Of a stretch of DNA of 34,086 nucleotides, positions 1 to 8,102 are shown piece after piece. The first letter of the stretch is position 1. Each line of letters opens with the position of its first letter. A program made the translations under genes and the position numbers. Below the pieces are notes generated by a model, which saw nothing but the letters and a program-made list of their open reading frames with translations, ran no database searches and was not told the origin of the DNA. The stretch spans positions 1-34,086 of the forward strand of contig NZ_CAACVB010000067.1 in NCBI RefSeq assembly GCF_900659635.1, in the 5' to 3' direction. Source of the DNA: Actinomadura roseirufa. Its GTDB lineage: Bacteria > Actinomycetota > Actinomycetes > Streptosporangiales > Streptosporangiaceae.

Positions 1-450
1 GACGGCGCGCGGCCACGGGCGCGGACCGCCGGCGCGGCCGTGGTCCTGGTGGCGGTGACCGTGGCATCGTTCGCCGTCCCCGCGCACCTGGGCTGGGCGC
101 ACGCCGTTCCCACCGGGCCGCGCGGCTGGGCGCTCGTCCCGCTCACGGCGTGCGGCGCGGTGTTCTTCGGCGGGGTCGAGGCGTGGTGCGCCGGGCACGG
201 CCGCCGTGCCGCGGCGCTGATCCATGCCTGGACGGCGGCGGGCGCGCTCGCCGGGCTGCTCGTCGCGGTGCCGGCCGGTGCGGTGCCGCCGTTCGTGCTG
301 CTGGTGGCGCCGCTGCTCGCGGCGCTGCTGCTGTGGCAGGGCGTCCAGGCGGCGGCGCTGCGGGCGCTGCGGGCGCCGGTGTGGCTGACGGCCCTGGTGG
401 GCGGGGTCGCGCTGGCCTGGCCGCTGGCCGTGACCATGCCGATCACCTGA
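1..450 (+). CDS. C-terminal part of a multi-spanning membrane protein (5' truncated by window edge)
   Basis: The frame is open to base 1, so the gene starts outside the window; a GTG at 40 is in frame but need not be the start. The visible 149 residues are almost wholly hydrophobic, with about four membrane-spanning stretches and short Arg-rich loops, and end in TGA at 448-450. No catalytic motif lies in this part. Actinomycete alpha/beta hydrolases and some transporters carry C-terminal membrane blocks of this kind, but this is only a resemblance. It converges on the next gene, with 13 bases between the two stop codons. Confidence 0.6.
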   Translation, partial: DGARPRARTAGAAVVLVAVTVASFAVPAHLGWAHAVPTGPRGWALVPLTACGAVFFGGVEAWCAGHGRRAAALIHAWTAAGALAGLLVAVPAGAVPPFVLLVAPLLAALLLWQGVQAAALRALRAPVWLTALVGGVALAWPLAVTMPIT

Positions 451-463
451 CCGTGCCGCTGGG

Positions 464-949
464 TCACGGCGGGGCCGAGGGGTCGAGATGGGGCAGGGCC
501 ACCAGGTGTTTGGGGACGACGGGCCAGCCGGCGCCGTGCCCGGTGAAACCGGTCTCGCGCGCGGCGACGTAGGCGCTGAGATATCCGACGACGACCCCGG
601 CCGCGGTGACCGCGAGGGCGATGGCCAGCCGCAGGGGGCCGCCGCTGAGGACGAGGTGGCCGGGCAGCGCGACGGCGGCGGCGACGAAACCGGAGACGGC
701 CCACGCCCATCGGCGCGTCCGCCTGGCACGGGTGGCCGCGACGCTGTGGACGGTGTAGTTCAGCGCCTTCTCGCACACCGGGCAGCGGACGGACCGGCGG
801 ACCGCGGGGCTCCCGTCGTCGGGCCGTTCCACCAGCCAGGCCCGGCCCTCGTAGTCCCAGGTGACGGTGTCGCGCGAGGAGGGGCGGCCGACGGCGTTGA
901 TCCGGTGGGAGAGCGTGGTCCGCTGTTCCTTCTCGACGACGAAGGCCAT
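464..949 (-). CDS. Small membrane protein with a CxxC motif, function unknown
   Basis: The product is 161 aa. The N-terminal half is soluble and carries a CPVC motif near residue 57, which suggests half of a zinc knuckle or a redox pair. Two hydrophobic helices follow at about residues 82-98 and 106-127, then a short polar tail. The ATG at 949 has an AAGGGA sequence about 9 bases upstream. GC3 is high, as in neighbouring real genes. The order of soluble domain then two helices suggests an inner-membrane protein with its N-terminus in the cytoplasm. I do not recognise the family. The gene stands alone, and nothing nearby gives a role. Confidence 0.65.
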   Translation of the reverse strand: MAFVVEKEQRTTLSHRINAVGRPSSRDTVTWDYEGRAWLVERPDDGSPAVRRSVRCPVCEKALNYTVHSVAATRARRTRRWAWAVSGFVAAAVALPGHLVLSGGPLRLAIALAVTAAGVVVGYLSAYVAARETGFTGHGAGWPVVPKHLVALPHLDPSAPP

Positions 950-1238
950 GCGGGGTGTCCCTTCCTGCCGACGGCCCGCCGCCTTTCGGGCGGGCTCTCT
1001 CCGGACGAAAGAGGTGGCCGGGGACGGCGATCGACGCCACGGCCGGGATGCCCTTGAGGGAAAACGCGGTTCAATGGTCGCATCGCCGCCCCTCGAATGC
1101 CAGCGGAACCGGTGGGAAGGGGACCGGGATACATCGCGCGGGCGCCTTCCAGATGATCACCTTTCGCCGTTCACACCGAATTGGGGAATGGCCGCCGGTC
1201 ATCGGCCCGGCGGACTCCCGGGCCCGCCGGGGGAGCGG

Positions 1239-2444
1239 TCAACGGTCCTCCGGTGAGGTGGCGTAGCGCGGGCTCGTCGTGTGCCATTCGAACCCACCGC
1301 CCATCCAGGCCCGGAGCCCGCGCAGGAACCGCTGGAGCTCGGGCGACGGCACGGCGGCGAGGTCGCGGTGGGCGGCCTCGAAGTCGCGGACGAGGTCGTT
1401 GTGCACGCCGACGGCGATCTCGGTGGCCTCGCCGACCGAGCAGTCCCGGTCGGCGGCGATCAGCAGGACCAGGTTGCAGACCGGCTTCTCGTCGGCGGCG
1501 TCCTTGGCCACCGAGAGCAGGTCGTTGACGATCACGCTCGCGGTGCCCGCCTGGAAGGCGGCGCGGCGGACGTCCGGCTCGTAGTAGAGGTTGGCCGGCA
1601 CCTCGTAGCCGCCGACGATGTCGATCAGGGTCATGGAGGTGTAGAAGGTGTCGTGCTGGCGCGTCGCCAGGTACTGCCAGGCGGGCGGGTGGACGCCGGT
1701 CTCGCGCCAGGCCGCGTAGGCGGTCCAGCTCACGAACATCGCGAACGTCGAGTAGCAGACCCGCTGGACCTGGGCGGGCGTACTGTGCCGGCGCATGTGC
1801 CCGACCGCGGAGTCGAGCATCCGTAGGACGAGGTCGTCGCGCAGCGTCCGCTCCAGCGGCGGGGTGAAGGACCCCACGGCCGGTACCGGGTCCATGGCCG
1901 CCATCGCCAGGGCGAGCCGCGGCGGGAGTTGGGCGGGCACGGCGCCCAGCGCGGTGTCGTCGGCGTAGTAGTCGTCGGCGGCCCACCAGGCGGCGTTGAG
2001 CTGCGCCGCGATGAGCAGGGCGTCGGGGTCGTCGGTGTCGGGATGGGCGAGGGTCACCAGGTGCCCGAACCGGGCCCCGCCCAGGGCGTCGATCTCGTGG
2101 TCCTGGAACCCCATGTCGCGGGCCCACGAGGCGAGCCGGGCCTCCACTTCGGCGGAGAGGGTCTCGTCGACGCGTTCGGGGGCCGGGCAGTACAGCGGCG
2201 GGGCCGAGCCGTCGCCCCACGGCCGTTCGGCGTAGAGGGAGGGACCGCGGACGGGACCGGCCGGCAGCCTGGCGGCCGGCGTGCCGATCGTGTCGCCGCT
2301 GGGGCGCGCGGCGGCCAGGAGCGCGGGCAGCAGCGCCGCGGCCGTCCCCAGCCCGGACGGACGCGGGGACGAGGCGTCGGTGAGCCGGGTGGGGGCGGGG
2401 GCCTGGCACGGCTGGTGGTGTGACGGGCGCATGGATCGGTTCAC
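1239..2444 (-). CDS. 2-methylisoborneol synthase-type terpene cyclase
   Basis: The 401-aa protein is a class I terpene cyclase. The aspartate-rich metal motif is DDYYADD (157-163) and the NSE-type motif is NDLLSVAKD (307-315). The surrounding pattern, including GGYEVPA, the region after the NSE motif, and the ending around EWHTTSPRYAT, resembles bacterial 2-methylisoborneol synthases, which cyclise 2-methylgeranyl diphosphate. The first ~80 residues are a Pro/Ala/Ser-rich disordered extension, as in cyclases packaged by family 2 encapsulins. The methyltransferase that would supply the substrate lies just upstream, 100 bases away on the same strand. The GTG at 2444 has GGAGACAG immediately upstream; an in-frame ATG lies four codons later. 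The product could be another methylated monoterpene such as 2-methylenebornane. Confidence 0.88.
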   Translation of the reverse strand: MNRSMRPSHHQPCQAPAPTRLTDASSPRPSGLGTAAALLPALLAAARPSGDTIGTPAARLPAGPVRGPSLYAERPWGDGSAPPLYCPAPERVDETLSAEVEARLASWARDMGFQDHEIDALGGARFGHLVTLAHPDTDDPDALLIAAQLNAAWWAADDYYADDTALGAVPAQLPPRLALAMAAMDPVPAVGSFTPPLERTLRDDLVLRMLDSAVGHMRRHSTPAQVQRVCYSTFAMFVSWTAYAAWRETGVHPPAWQYLATRQHDTFYTSMTLIDIVGGYEVPANLYYEPDVRRAAFQAGTASVIVNDLLSVAKDAADEKPVCNLVLLIAADRDCSVGEATEIAVGVHNDLVRDFEAAHRDLAAVPSPELQRFLRGLRAWMGGGFEWHTTSPRYATSPEDR

Positions 2445-2544
2445 CTGTCTCCGGCCGGGGCCGGTCTGGGAGGTCGGTTCGGGCGATGTCGGATCGGCGC
2501 CCGGCGGCCGCGCCGCCGTGCCCGCACGTCCTGGCCGCGCGGGG

Positions 2545-3381
2545 TCAGACCCGGTCGGCGGCGATCAGCAGGTACTGGAAGCTTCCGTCGCGGTAGGCGT
2601 CGAGGAAGGTGTCCTCGATGCCGGTGGCGATCGAGGCGTTGCGGCGCAGTTCCCAGTAGGGGATGGTGTCGGCGGTCAGGTCGACGACGCTGACGGGGAC
2701 GAGCCGGTTGGCCGCCATCGCCCGGAAGTAGGCGCTGCGCGGGTGGATGTCGCACACGTAATGGGCGTTGATGAGCGAGACGGCCTTGGACGGCAGCCCG
2801 TACACGTCGTTGTAGCAACCGGTGATGGTGACGTATCGGCCGCCGCGCGCCAGCAGCCGGGAGTGCGCCGCGAAGAGGTCGTCGAGCACCACGTACATCG
2901 TCGACTCGTTGTTCCAGATGGCCTGGAAGGCACCGGGCTCAAAGCCGGTTTCCAGCATGTTCTTGAAGTGGAACCGGACCTTGTCGGCCACGCCGCGCTC
3001 GGCCGCCTGCCGGTTGGCGAAGTCCACCTGGGCCTGCGAGATGGAGACGCCGTCGACCCGGCAGCCGAAGGCGGAGTTGGCCATGATGCTGGAGCCGCCC
3101 CGGCCGGAGCCGGCGTCCAGCAGGCGGTGCTCGGGCCGGATCTCGCCGAGGTGGCCGAGCAGCAGGCGGGCCTGGGCGTTCTCCAGCCGATGCAGCTCGG
3201 CGATGATCGCCTCCTCGCGCGCGGCGTCGTCGGCCGCCTCGAGCACGGACCAGTCGACCTCACCGATGCCGTAGTGGTGGTGGTAGATCCCCGTCACGTC
3301 CCCCAGCCGCAGGTTGACCGGGTTGCGCTCGGCGTTCCAGTAGTTGGCGACGTCGTTCTGGTAGTCGCTGGTGATGGTCAT
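2545..3381 (-). CDS. Geranyl diphosphate 2-C-methyltransferase
   Basis: The 278-aa SAM-dependent methyltransferase has motif I LLDAGSGRGGSS (87-98) and the N-terminal YHHHYGIG segment (33-40) seen in geranyl diphosphate C-methyltransferases. These enzymes add a methyl to C2 of GPP to give 2-methyl-GPP. The frame stays open upstream to 3750, but that extension is low-complexity Arg/Ala/Gly/Pro. The ATG at 3381 has AGGAG five bases before it and gives the family's usual length, so I place the start there. It is first in a two-gene unit with the terpene cyclase downstream. The pairing of methyltransferase and cyclase is diagnostic of 2-methylisoborneol biosynthesis. Confidence 0.9.
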   Translation of the reverse strand: MTITSDYQNDVANYWNAERNPVNLRLGDVTGIYHHHYGIGEVDWSVLEAADDAAREEAIIAELHRLENAQARLLLGHLGEIRPEHRLLDAGSGRGGSSIMANSAFGCRVDGVSISQAQVDFANRQAAERGVADKVRFHFKNMLETGFEPGAFQAIWNNESTMYVVLDDLFAAHSRLLARGGRYVTITGCYNDVYGLPSKAVSLINAHYVCDIHPRSAYFRAMAANRLVPVSVVDLTADTIPYWELRRNASIATGIEDTFLDAYRDGSFQYLLIAADRV

Positions 3382-3969
3382 GGCTGCTCCTCTGAACCGC
3401 GGGAATCTTCGTCTGCCGGACGCGGCGGTGTTCGCCAGGAAAATGACGGTGCCGGGTCCGCGCGGCGGGGCCCGCTGCGAGGCCCTCGACGGGGCGCCGG
3501 CGCGACGCCGCGCCGCCCGCGGGCCGGGTAACGCGCCCTGGGGACGGGCGGCCGGTCCGCTCCGTCCAGCCCGGGGCCCGGCGCTGTCCTCGCTGCTCAC
3601 GAAGGGCTCCCCTCTGGGGGACCGTCCCGTTGCGGGGCGATCGGGCTGTACGGGCCGTTTCCGGCGCGCGGCGGCCGATCCCGAAGACCGGGCCGCCCCG
3701 CCGGGACCGGGGGCGATGCCTCCTCGCGTGAGCGGTCGCGCAATGGTCACGTGGAGTTACGGACTGCACGCTAATGGCTCGATTCCGGAGGCGGAAAGGA
3801 GGACTTCCGCCACATAAGCCGAACGTCCTGTAAACGAGGTTGTCACGCCTCGGATAGCCGCCGTTACGGGCGCCAAATACCCTCTATATGGGGAGAAAAT
3901 AAGATAATTTCGATTTGGGTGTTTTATCCGTCTGTGACGGGCCCGCCGCCGGTGCGGGCCCGCCGGGTC
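3382..3969. other. Gene-free region between the methyltransferase and the EamA gene
   Basis: About 590 bases. The first ~350 are GC-rich with no convincing frame. Around 3790-3811 is a 7-bp hairpin (GGCGGAA/TTCCGCC) whose 8-base loop contains AGGAGGA, but no start codon follows at a useful distance. Bases 3870-3930 are unusually AT-rich for this genome and may hold the promoter of the methyltransferase/cyclase pair, although I cannot fix -10 or -35 boxes. No encapsulin shell gene is present. Confidence 0.6.
3938..3962 (-). terminator. Hairpin terminator after the EamA transporter gene
   Basis: A 9-bp perfect GC stem (CGGGCCCGC/GCGGGCCCG) with a 7-base loop begins eight bases beyond the EamA stop codon on the minus strand. 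There is no strong U tract, which is usual for actinomycete terminators. Confidence 0.6.
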
Positions 3970-4923
3970 TCACTCCGGGTCGCCCGCGCGGGCGCGGCCG
4001 GACTCTCCCAGCCGCGCCCGGACGGCGGTGCCGGCGCAGGCGATCACCGCGACGCCGCCGAGGACGGTGGGCCAGGTGAGGTGCTCGTTCAGGAGCAGCG
4101 CCGCCCAGGCGATGGTCATCACGGGCTGGACGAGCTGAACCTGGCCGACCTGGGCGATCGGGCCGATCGCGAGCCCCCGGTACCAGGCGAAGAAGGCGAG
4201 GAACATGCTCACGACGGCCAGGTAGGCGAACGCGGCCCACCTGGTCGCGCCGCCGTCCGGGACGTGCCGGGCCATCGAGACGCCGGTGAGGACGGCCATC
4301 ACCGGCGCGGAGAGCACGAGCGCCCAGGAGACCGTCTGCCAGGCGCCGAGCTCGCGGGACAGGAGCCCGCCCTCCGCGTAGCCGATCGCCGCCGCGAGGA
4401 CGGCGCCGAGCAGCAGGAGGTCGGACCACTCCAGCCCGCTGAGCCCGCCGCCTTGGAGCGCGGCGAACACGACGGCGGCGATCGCGCCCACGGCGGCCAT
4501 GAGCCAGAACCGCGCCGGGGGCCGCTCGTGCCCGCGGAGCACGGCCATGACCGCCGTCGCGGCGGGCAGCAGGGCGATCACGACCGCGCTGTGGCCGGCC
4601 GGCGCGGTGGTGAGCGCGAAGGAGGTGAGCACGGGGAAGCCCACGACCACGCCGCCGGCGACGACCGCCAGGCGCGCCCACTGGACGCCGCGGGGGAGCG
4701 ACTGCCGCGTGGCCAGCAGCGCGACGGCGGCGAGGACCGCGGCGACGACCGCGCGGCCGCAGCCGACGAACAGCGGCGACATCCCGTCGTCCTCGACGGC
4801 GACGCGGGTGAACGGAACGGTGAAGGAGAACGCCGCGACCCCGAGCAGGCCCCACCAGAGGCCCGCCCGCGACGGGGATAGCGCTGGTCTCTCAATGACG
4901 GTAGCGCTACTATTGTGTACCAT
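3970..4923 (-). CDS. EamA/DMT-family membrane transporter, DcsJ-like candidate D-cycloserine exporter
   Basis: The 317-aa protein has about ten hydrophobic helices in two repeated halves, the normal EamA (drug/metabolite transporter) layout, and sits in the cytoplasmic membrane. In the Streptomyces lavendulae D-cycloserine locus a membrane protein of this general kind (DcsJ) contributes to self-resistance, so export of the product of the neighbouring dcs genes is a reasonable inference. The start is ATG at 4923; no later ATG or GTG would spare the first helix. This ATG overlaps the ATG of the divergent regulator in a shared CATG, so a leaderless transcript is likely. The putative regulator-binding repeats lie inside codons 5-15. 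A sequence TATCAT lies 5 bases before the ATG as a possible -10 box. Confidence 0.82.
   Translation of the reverse strand: MVHNSSATVIERPALSPSRAGLWWGLLGVAAFSFTVPFTRVAVEDDGMSPLFVGCGRAVVAAVLAAVALLATRQSLPRGVQWARLAVVAGGVVVGFPVLTSFALTTAPAGHSAVVIALLPAATAVMAVLRGHERPPARFWLMAAVGAIAAVVFAALQGGGLSGLEWSDLLLLGAVLAAAIGYAEGGLLSRELGAWQTVSWALVLSAPVMAVLTGVSMARHVPDGGATRWAAFAYLAVVSMFLAFFAWYRGLAIGPIAQVGQVQLVQPVMTIAWAALLLNEHLTWPTVLGGVAVIACAGTAVRARLGESGRARAGDPE
4879..4913. promoter_or_regulatory. Putative operator (two TAGCGCT repeats) and -10 box of the MocR/EamA divergent promoter
   Basis: TAGCGCT occurs at 4879-4885 and again at 4902-4908, 23 bases apart, about two helical turns. The second copy is part of a perfect 10-bp palindrome GTAGCGCTAC (4901-4910). 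TACTAT (4908-4913) would be a -10 box eight bases before the regulator's ATG. MocR-type regulators often bind direct repeats in their own divergent promoter. The 10-mer GGTAGCGCTA recurs at 13209-13218, upstream of dcsA. Confidence 0.5.
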
Positions 4924-6337
4924 GAAAGATGATAGCAGTTCCCGCATTGTGAAGGATCTCCGGGAGTGGATCGCCGCCGTCGCCCCGGGGACGAGGCTGC
5001 CGTCCACACGGGCTCTGGTCGCCCAGTACGGGGCGAGCCCGGTCACGGTGCAGAAGGCGCTGCGGACCCTGGTGGCGCAGGGGATGGTGGAGACCAGGCC
5101 CGGGGTGGGGACCTTCGTCCGCACGGTACGCCTGGCCCGGCCGAGCGAATATGGATGGCAGACCGCGGCACTGGGATCGCCCCAAAAGCGCATCCCGCCG
5201 CTGTCGACCGCGTTGCGGACCGTCCAGAACGATGTGATCGCACTCCACTCGGGTTACCCGGACAGGGAACTGCTACCCGAGCGTCTGGTCAAGGCGGCGT
5301 TCGTGCGGGCGGCGCGCGGCGACGCCGCCGTGAACCGTCCCCCGGCGGCGGGGCTGCCGGAGCTCCAGGCGTGGTTCGCGGCCGAGCTCGGTGCCGTGAC
5401 GCAGGTGGGCGTCGCGCCGCCGACGCCGAGCGACGCCGTCATCCTGCCCGGCAGCCAGAGCGGGCTCAGCACGGTCTTCCGCTCCCTCGTCGGCGCCGGC
5501 CGCTCGCTGCTGATGGAGTCCCCGACCTACTGGGGCGCGATCCTCGCCGCCGCGCAGGTGGGCGTCCAGGGGATCCCGGTCCCCAGCGGGTGCCGGGGCC
5601 CCGACCCGGACGAACTGGCGCGCGCGTTCGAGCGGACCGGCGCGCGCGCGTTCTACGCCCAGCCCAACTTCGCGAACCCGACCGGCGCGCAGTGGTCGCC
5701 GGATCTGGCCGACCGGGTCCTGGACGTCGTGCGCAGGCACGGCGCGTTCCTGGTCGAGGACGACTGGGCGCACGACTTCGGCATCCGCGCCGACCCCGTC
5801 CCGCTGGCGGCCCGCGACGACGGCGGGCACGTCGTCCACCTGCGCTCCCTGACCAAGAGCGTGTCCCCCGCCGTCCGCATCGCCGGGATCATCGCCCGCG
5901 GGCCCGCCCGCGAGCGCATCCTCGTCGACGCGCAGGCCGAGTCCATGTACGTCAGCGGGCTGCTGCAGGCCGTCGCGCTCGACGTCGTCACCCAGCCGGT
6001 CTGGCGCACCCATCTGCGCAGCGTCCGGCAGCAGCTCGCCGCCCGCCGCGACCTGCTGATCGAGGCGCTCCGCGAGCACGTCCCCGCGGCGCGCCTCGAA
6101 GTCGTGCCGCAGGGCGGGCTGAACCTCTGGGTGCGGCTGCCGGACGCCACCGATGTGGCGCGGCTGGTCCGCGACTGCGAGAACGCCGGCGTGGTCGTCG
6201 CGGCGGGGAACGAATGGTTCCCCGCCGAGCCGACGGCCGCCTATCTCCGGCTCAACTACTCCGGCCCCAATCCCGGCGCCTTCCCCGACGGCGCGCGCGT
6301 CATCGGGGAGGAGCTCGCACGCCAGAACGTCCGGTAG
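4922..6337 (+). CDS. MocR-type regulator: GntR winged helix fused to an aminotransferase domain
   Basis: The 471-aa protein has an N-terminal GntR-like winged helix (about 5-65, with LPSTRALVAQYGASPVTVQ) and a type I PLP aminotransferase fold (about 90-470). The fold includes an NPTG motif, the VEDDW Asp that holds the PLP ring nitrogen, SLTKS with the Schiff-base Lys, and a C-terminal YLRLNYS Arg. MocR proteins are transcription factors that sense PLP or an amino-acid adduct. D-Cycloserine itself reacts with PLP, so a PLP-binding sensor beside a dcs cluster is chemically apt (inference). The ATG at 4922 overlaps the divergent EamA start and has no Shine-Dalgarno site, suggesting a leaderless mRNA. 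It converges on dcsG, 23 bases between stops. No pyridoxal synthase genes are nearby, so a PdxR role is not indicated. Confidence 0.85.
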   Translation: MKDDSSSRIVKDLREWIAAVAPGTRLPSTRALVAQYGASPVTVQKALRTLVAQGMVETRPGVGTFVRTVRLARPSEYGWQTAALGSPQKRIPPLSTALRTVQNDVIALHSGYPDRELLPERLVKAAFVRAARGDAAVNRPPAAGLPELQAWFAAELGAVTQVGVAPPTPSDAVILPGSQSGLSTVFRSLVGAGRSLLMESPTYWGAILAAAQVGVQGIPVPSGCRGPDPDELARAFERTGARAFYAQPNFANPTGAQWSPDLADRVLDVVRRHGAFLVEDDWAHDFGIRADPVPLAARDDGGHVVHLRSLTKSVSPAVRIAGIIARGPARERILVDAQAESMYVSGLLQAVALDVVTQPVWRTHLRSVRQQLAARRDLLIEALREHVPAARLEVVPQGGLNLWVRLPDATDVARLVRDCENAGVVVAAGNEWFPAEPTAAYLRLNYSGPNPGAFPDGARVIGEELARQNVR

Positions 6338-6360
6338 CGGCGGCGCGGTGCCTCATCCGG

Positions 6361-7281
6361 TCAGCCGCTTCGCCACTCCAGCCTCTTGGCCAGGGCCTCG
6401 GCGAAGCGCAGGGCGCCCTCCTCGGCGAAGGGCAGGCTCAGCGAGGGCTCGCACAGCTCCGCCTCCAGGACCATCGGCGCCCCGTCCTCGCCCCGGATCA
6501 GGTCGACGCGCCCGTAGAGCAGCGGCCGGTCGAGACCGAGGTGGGACGCGGCGGCGTCGAGCACGGCCGAGGCGACGGCGCGTTCGTCCGCACCGGCGTC
6601 CCGCGCCCGGCGGCTTTCGAGCGTGGGCACGTTGACCGTTCCATCCGCCATCAGCATGGCGCTCTTGCGGATGGCGTGACTGTAGGCGCCGTCGAAGTAG
6701 ATCAGGTCGGTCTCGCCGTGGCGGTCCACCGAGGGGAGATAGGGCTGCATCAGGACGGCGCCGTCCTCGTGCAGCCGGGCGACGTGCCCGGCCGCCTCCG
6801 CCTCCCGCGACCGCGCGAACCGCTGCACGTTCTTCGAGTACGCGCCGACCGTGGGCTTCACCACGATCTCCTCAGAGCGAGGGTGCGCCGCGAGGAACTC
6901 CCGGACGGCCCGTGACGGATCCTCGCCGGGCTCCACGAACGCCGTCGGGACGACCGGCACGCCATGCGCGGCGAGGTCGGCCAGATAACGCTTGTCCAGG
7001 CTCCACCGCACCACCGAGAGCGGATTGAGCAGGAGCGTGTGGGCGGTGATGCGGCCGCACCAGTCCAGGAAGTCCGGCAGGCGCTCCACATAGGTCCAGG
7101 GGGAACGCAGCAGGACGGCGCTGTACCGCGACCAGTCGACGTCGGCGTCCTCCCAGGAGCGCACGTCGGTCTTGAGGCCGATGACCTCGCAGGCCTTGAG
7201 CAGGAGCGGCATGTCCCAGTCGATGGGGAGGCTCTCCTCGTCGGTGACCAGGGCGACGGGACGGACGGGGCGGATCACCAT
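6361..7281 (-). CDS. dcsG: ATP-grasp ligase, O-ureido-D-serine cyclo-ligase (DcsG) homologue
   Basis: The 306-aa protein shows ATP-grasp features: a VVKPTVGAYSKN strand-loop for ATP binding (about 139-150), MQPYLPSVDRHGETDLIY (about 178-195), and a late metal-binding stretch with GRVDLI and EAELCEPSLSL. The length and early TDEESLPIDWDMPLL segment resemble the DcsG-type ATP-grasp group. DcsG uses ATP to close O-ureido-D-serine into D-cycloserine, the last pathway step. The ATG at 7281 overlaps the end of the SDR gene by 7 bases and has GAGG about 8 bases upstream, so the two are probably translationally coupled. The assignment rests on the whole neighbourhood; alone it would only be an ATP-grasp protein. 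Confidence 0.83.
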   Translation of the reverse strand: MVIRPVRPVALVTDEESLPIDWDMPLLLKACEVIGLKTDVRSWEDADVDWSRYSAVLLRSPWTYVERLPDFLDWCGRITAHTLLLNPLSVVRWSLDKRYLADLAAHGVPVVPTAFVEPGEDPSRAVREFLAAHPRSEEIVVKPTVGAYSKNVQRFARSREAEAAGHVARLHEDGAVLMQPYLPSVDRHGETDLIYFDGAYSHAIRKSAMLMADGTVNVPTLESRRARDAGADERAVASAVLDAAASHLGLDRPLLYGRVDLIRGEDGAPMVLEAELCEPSLSLPFAEEGALRFAEALAKRLEWRSG

Positions 7282-8021
7282 GGCAGGACCTCGCCCAGGT
7301 GCACGTAGACGCCGCTGGGGCCGTCGTCACCGATCAGGGCCATCATGACGCTCGTCTCGGCGCCCTTCGCGACGTCCTGGTCGCCGTCTCCCTCGTTCAT
7401 GTCCGTCTTGGTGTAGCCGGGGTGGACCGAGTTCACCTTGATCGGTGTTCCGCGCAGTTCGTAGGCCAGGTGCACGGTCCAGGAATTGATGGCGCTCTTG
7501 GACGCGCTGTAGGCCGGGAGTGATTTGAACTTGTCGTTGTAGATGTAGGAGTCCGGATCGCTGTGCGTGCCCAGTGAGGCGAGCATGCTGGAGACGTTGA
7601 CGATGCGCCCCGCCTCGGATCTGCGGATCAACGGCAGCAGGGCCTTGGTCAGCTCGACCATTCCGAAGACGTTCGTCTCGAAGGTCTCGCGCCATTGCCG
7701 CAGCGGTTGCTCCGACGGCGCTTTGCCGTACTCCTCGACGCGGATGCCCGCGTTGTTGACGAGGATGTCGAGGCGTCCGTACCTGTTCTCGACCTCGGCG
7801 GCGGCGGCCGAGACGCTGTCCGGCTTCGTGATGTCGAGGACGAGGGGCTCGACGTCGAGGCCGGTGGCGCGCAGGTTCGCCGTGGCAGCCTCGGCCGCCG
7901 CCCGGTCACGGCCCGTGAGCAGGACGTGGACGCCGTTCCCGGCGAGCCCGCGGACGATCTCGAAGCCGATTCCCCGGTTGGCGCCGGTGACGAGGGCCAC
8001 CCGGGACGGTTGTTCGGGCAA
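7275..8021 (-). CDS. Short-chain dehydrogenase/reductase inside the dcs gene set
   Basis: The 248-aa classical SDR has the TGANRGIG cofactor loop (13-20), NNAG, a catalytic Ser in the VNVSS strand, and a YSASK Tyr/Lys pair. The fold predicts an NAD(P)H-dependent oxidoreductase in the cytoplasm. Between the Tyr/Lys motif and the Ser it has an insertion (SDPDSYIYNDKFKSL), as in plant-type carbonyl reductases of the SDR family. The published D-cycloserine pathway needs no such reduction, so its role is unclear: it could be a tailoring or detoxifying enzyme, or a passenger. It overlaps dcsG by 7 bases and lies 81 bases after dcsE, so it is cotranscribed. Its position between E and G suits dcsF, but I cannot confirm that equivalence. 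Confidence 0.85.
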   Translation of the reverse strand: MPEQPSRVALVTGANRGIGFEIVRGLAGNGVHVLLTGRDRAAAEAATANLRATGLDVEPLVLDITKPDSVSAAAAEVENRYGRLDILVNNAGIRVEEYGKAPSEQPLRQWRETFETNVFGMVELTKALLPLIRRSEAGRIVNVSSMLASLGTHSDPDSYIYNDKFKSLPAYSASKSAINSWTVHLAYELRGTPIKVNSVHPGYTKTDMNEGDGDQDVAKGAETSVMMALIGDDGPSGVYVHLGEVLPW

Positions 8022-8102
8022 AACTGACTTCCTCTCTCGAAGAACGGGGGGAACGTGCGGTCACCGGTCTCCTCCTGAACACGCGGGCGCCGGTGGCCTC
8101 CG

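Noticed and set aside
2545..3750. 401-codon reading of the methyltransferase
   Set aside because: The added 123 residues are low-complexity; ATG 3381 has a good ribosome site and gives the family length.
4922..6337. PdxR activator of pyridoxal phosphate synthesis
   Set aside because: No pdxS/pdxT or other vitamin B6 gene is adjacent; the divergent gene is a transporter and the neighbour is a dcs operon.
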